Assembly (NCBI GenBank): GCA_026705605.1
Contig: JAPPAK010000001.1
Coordinates: 62,001 to 126,000 of the forward strand
Direction: 5' to 3'
DNA from: Chloroflexota bacterium
Lineage (GTDB): Bacteria > Chloroflexota > Dehalococcoidia > Tepidiformales > Tepidiformaceae
DNA length: 64,000 bases
Shown: positions 63,591 through 64,000 of the stretch, one piece after another
How the letters are laid out: every line of letters begins with the position of its first letter
How positions within the stretch are numbered: the stretch's first letter is position 1
The notes under the pieces: model-generated
Databases searched by the model: none
What the model was told of the DNA's origin: nothing
Seen by the model: only the letters and a program-made list of their open reading frames with translations
Position numbers and translations under genes: made by a program

Positions 63591-64000
63591 GCCTGCGGCG
63601 CCGCGATCTCGATGCCGCCCAGCGCCTTCGCCGTCTCCTGGCAGGTCGAGACATAGGCGGCCGCCCCCACGCCGCCCTCCACCATCGCTTCGCCCACCGC
63701 CCGCATCATCGTGGCGAACACGCAGAAGCGCAGGCCCTCGCGGGCCTGCCACGCCCGCGACACCTCGTCGCGCTCGTGCATCGCCCGCAGCTCCGAGGGC
63801 AGGTAGAGCCCCGAGCCCTGCGCCAGCCGGTGCGTCGCCAGCACGGCGTGTGCCCGCGGGTCCACGTGCGAGCTGTGCGGGAACGTCTGCGCGTTCACGA
63901 TCGGGAACCGCTCGAAGGCGTCCATCATCCACGACTCCGAACGCTTCTCCGCCACCTCCGCCGCCTGCACCGCCGCGTCCGCGTCCTCCAGCTCCGTCCC
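63587..64000 (-). CDS. Hypothetical protein, truncated by right window edge
   Basis: Frame stays open to base 64000: GTELEDADAAVQAAEVAEKRSESWMMDAFERFPIVNAQTFPHSSHVDPRAHAVLATHRLAQGSG... Confidence 0.6.
   Translation of the reverse strand, partial: GTELEDADAAVQAAEVAEKRSESWMMDAFERFPIVNAQTFPHSSHVDPRAHAVLATHRLAQGSGLYLPSELRAMHERDEVSRAWQAREGLRFCVFATMMRAVGEAMVEGGVGAAAYVSTCQETAKALGGIEIAAPQA

Overview
64 kb of a high-GC, densely coding bacterial chromosome. Gene content (family-5 ABC transport, F420-type LLM and nitroreductase-like proteins, P450s, Rieske, SDRs, acyl-CoA enzymes, Gram-positive-type LexA box) suggests Chloroflexota/Dehalococcoidia-like; this is inference only. Most of the window is ordinary metabolic and housekeeping genes: thiN, plsX, queG, lexA, holA, folC, mug and dppBCD-type genes. 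Accessory islands stand out. (i) 23634-25265 is a putative non-autonomous IS5-like element: 16-bp perfect terminal inverted repeats, a CTAG target duplication, a C-terminal transposase relic, and a 3-gene cargo operon (91-aa ORF, DUF2335-like membrane protein, SinR/Cas2-like protein). (ii) 40637-42890 is a coupled two-gene unit: a DUF4062-like + GNAT + PUA/ASCH-like fusion followed by a stand-alone ASCH-like protein. (iii) A SIR2-like gene runs off the left edge and is absent from the ORF track. (iv) Five tandem Tat-lipoprotein solute-binding paralogs (50080-60242) each have their own promoter/leader element and terminator; copies 1 and 2 share a sharply bounded 239-bp identical tract consistent with gene conversion. 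Other features: heptanucleotide arrays at three gene ends, many start codons 6-8 nt downstream of a TANNNT box (leaderless-like), and several small toxin/antitoxin-like genes. No rRNA, tRNA or CRISPR array was recognised. All family names come from reading motifs by eye, with no database search.
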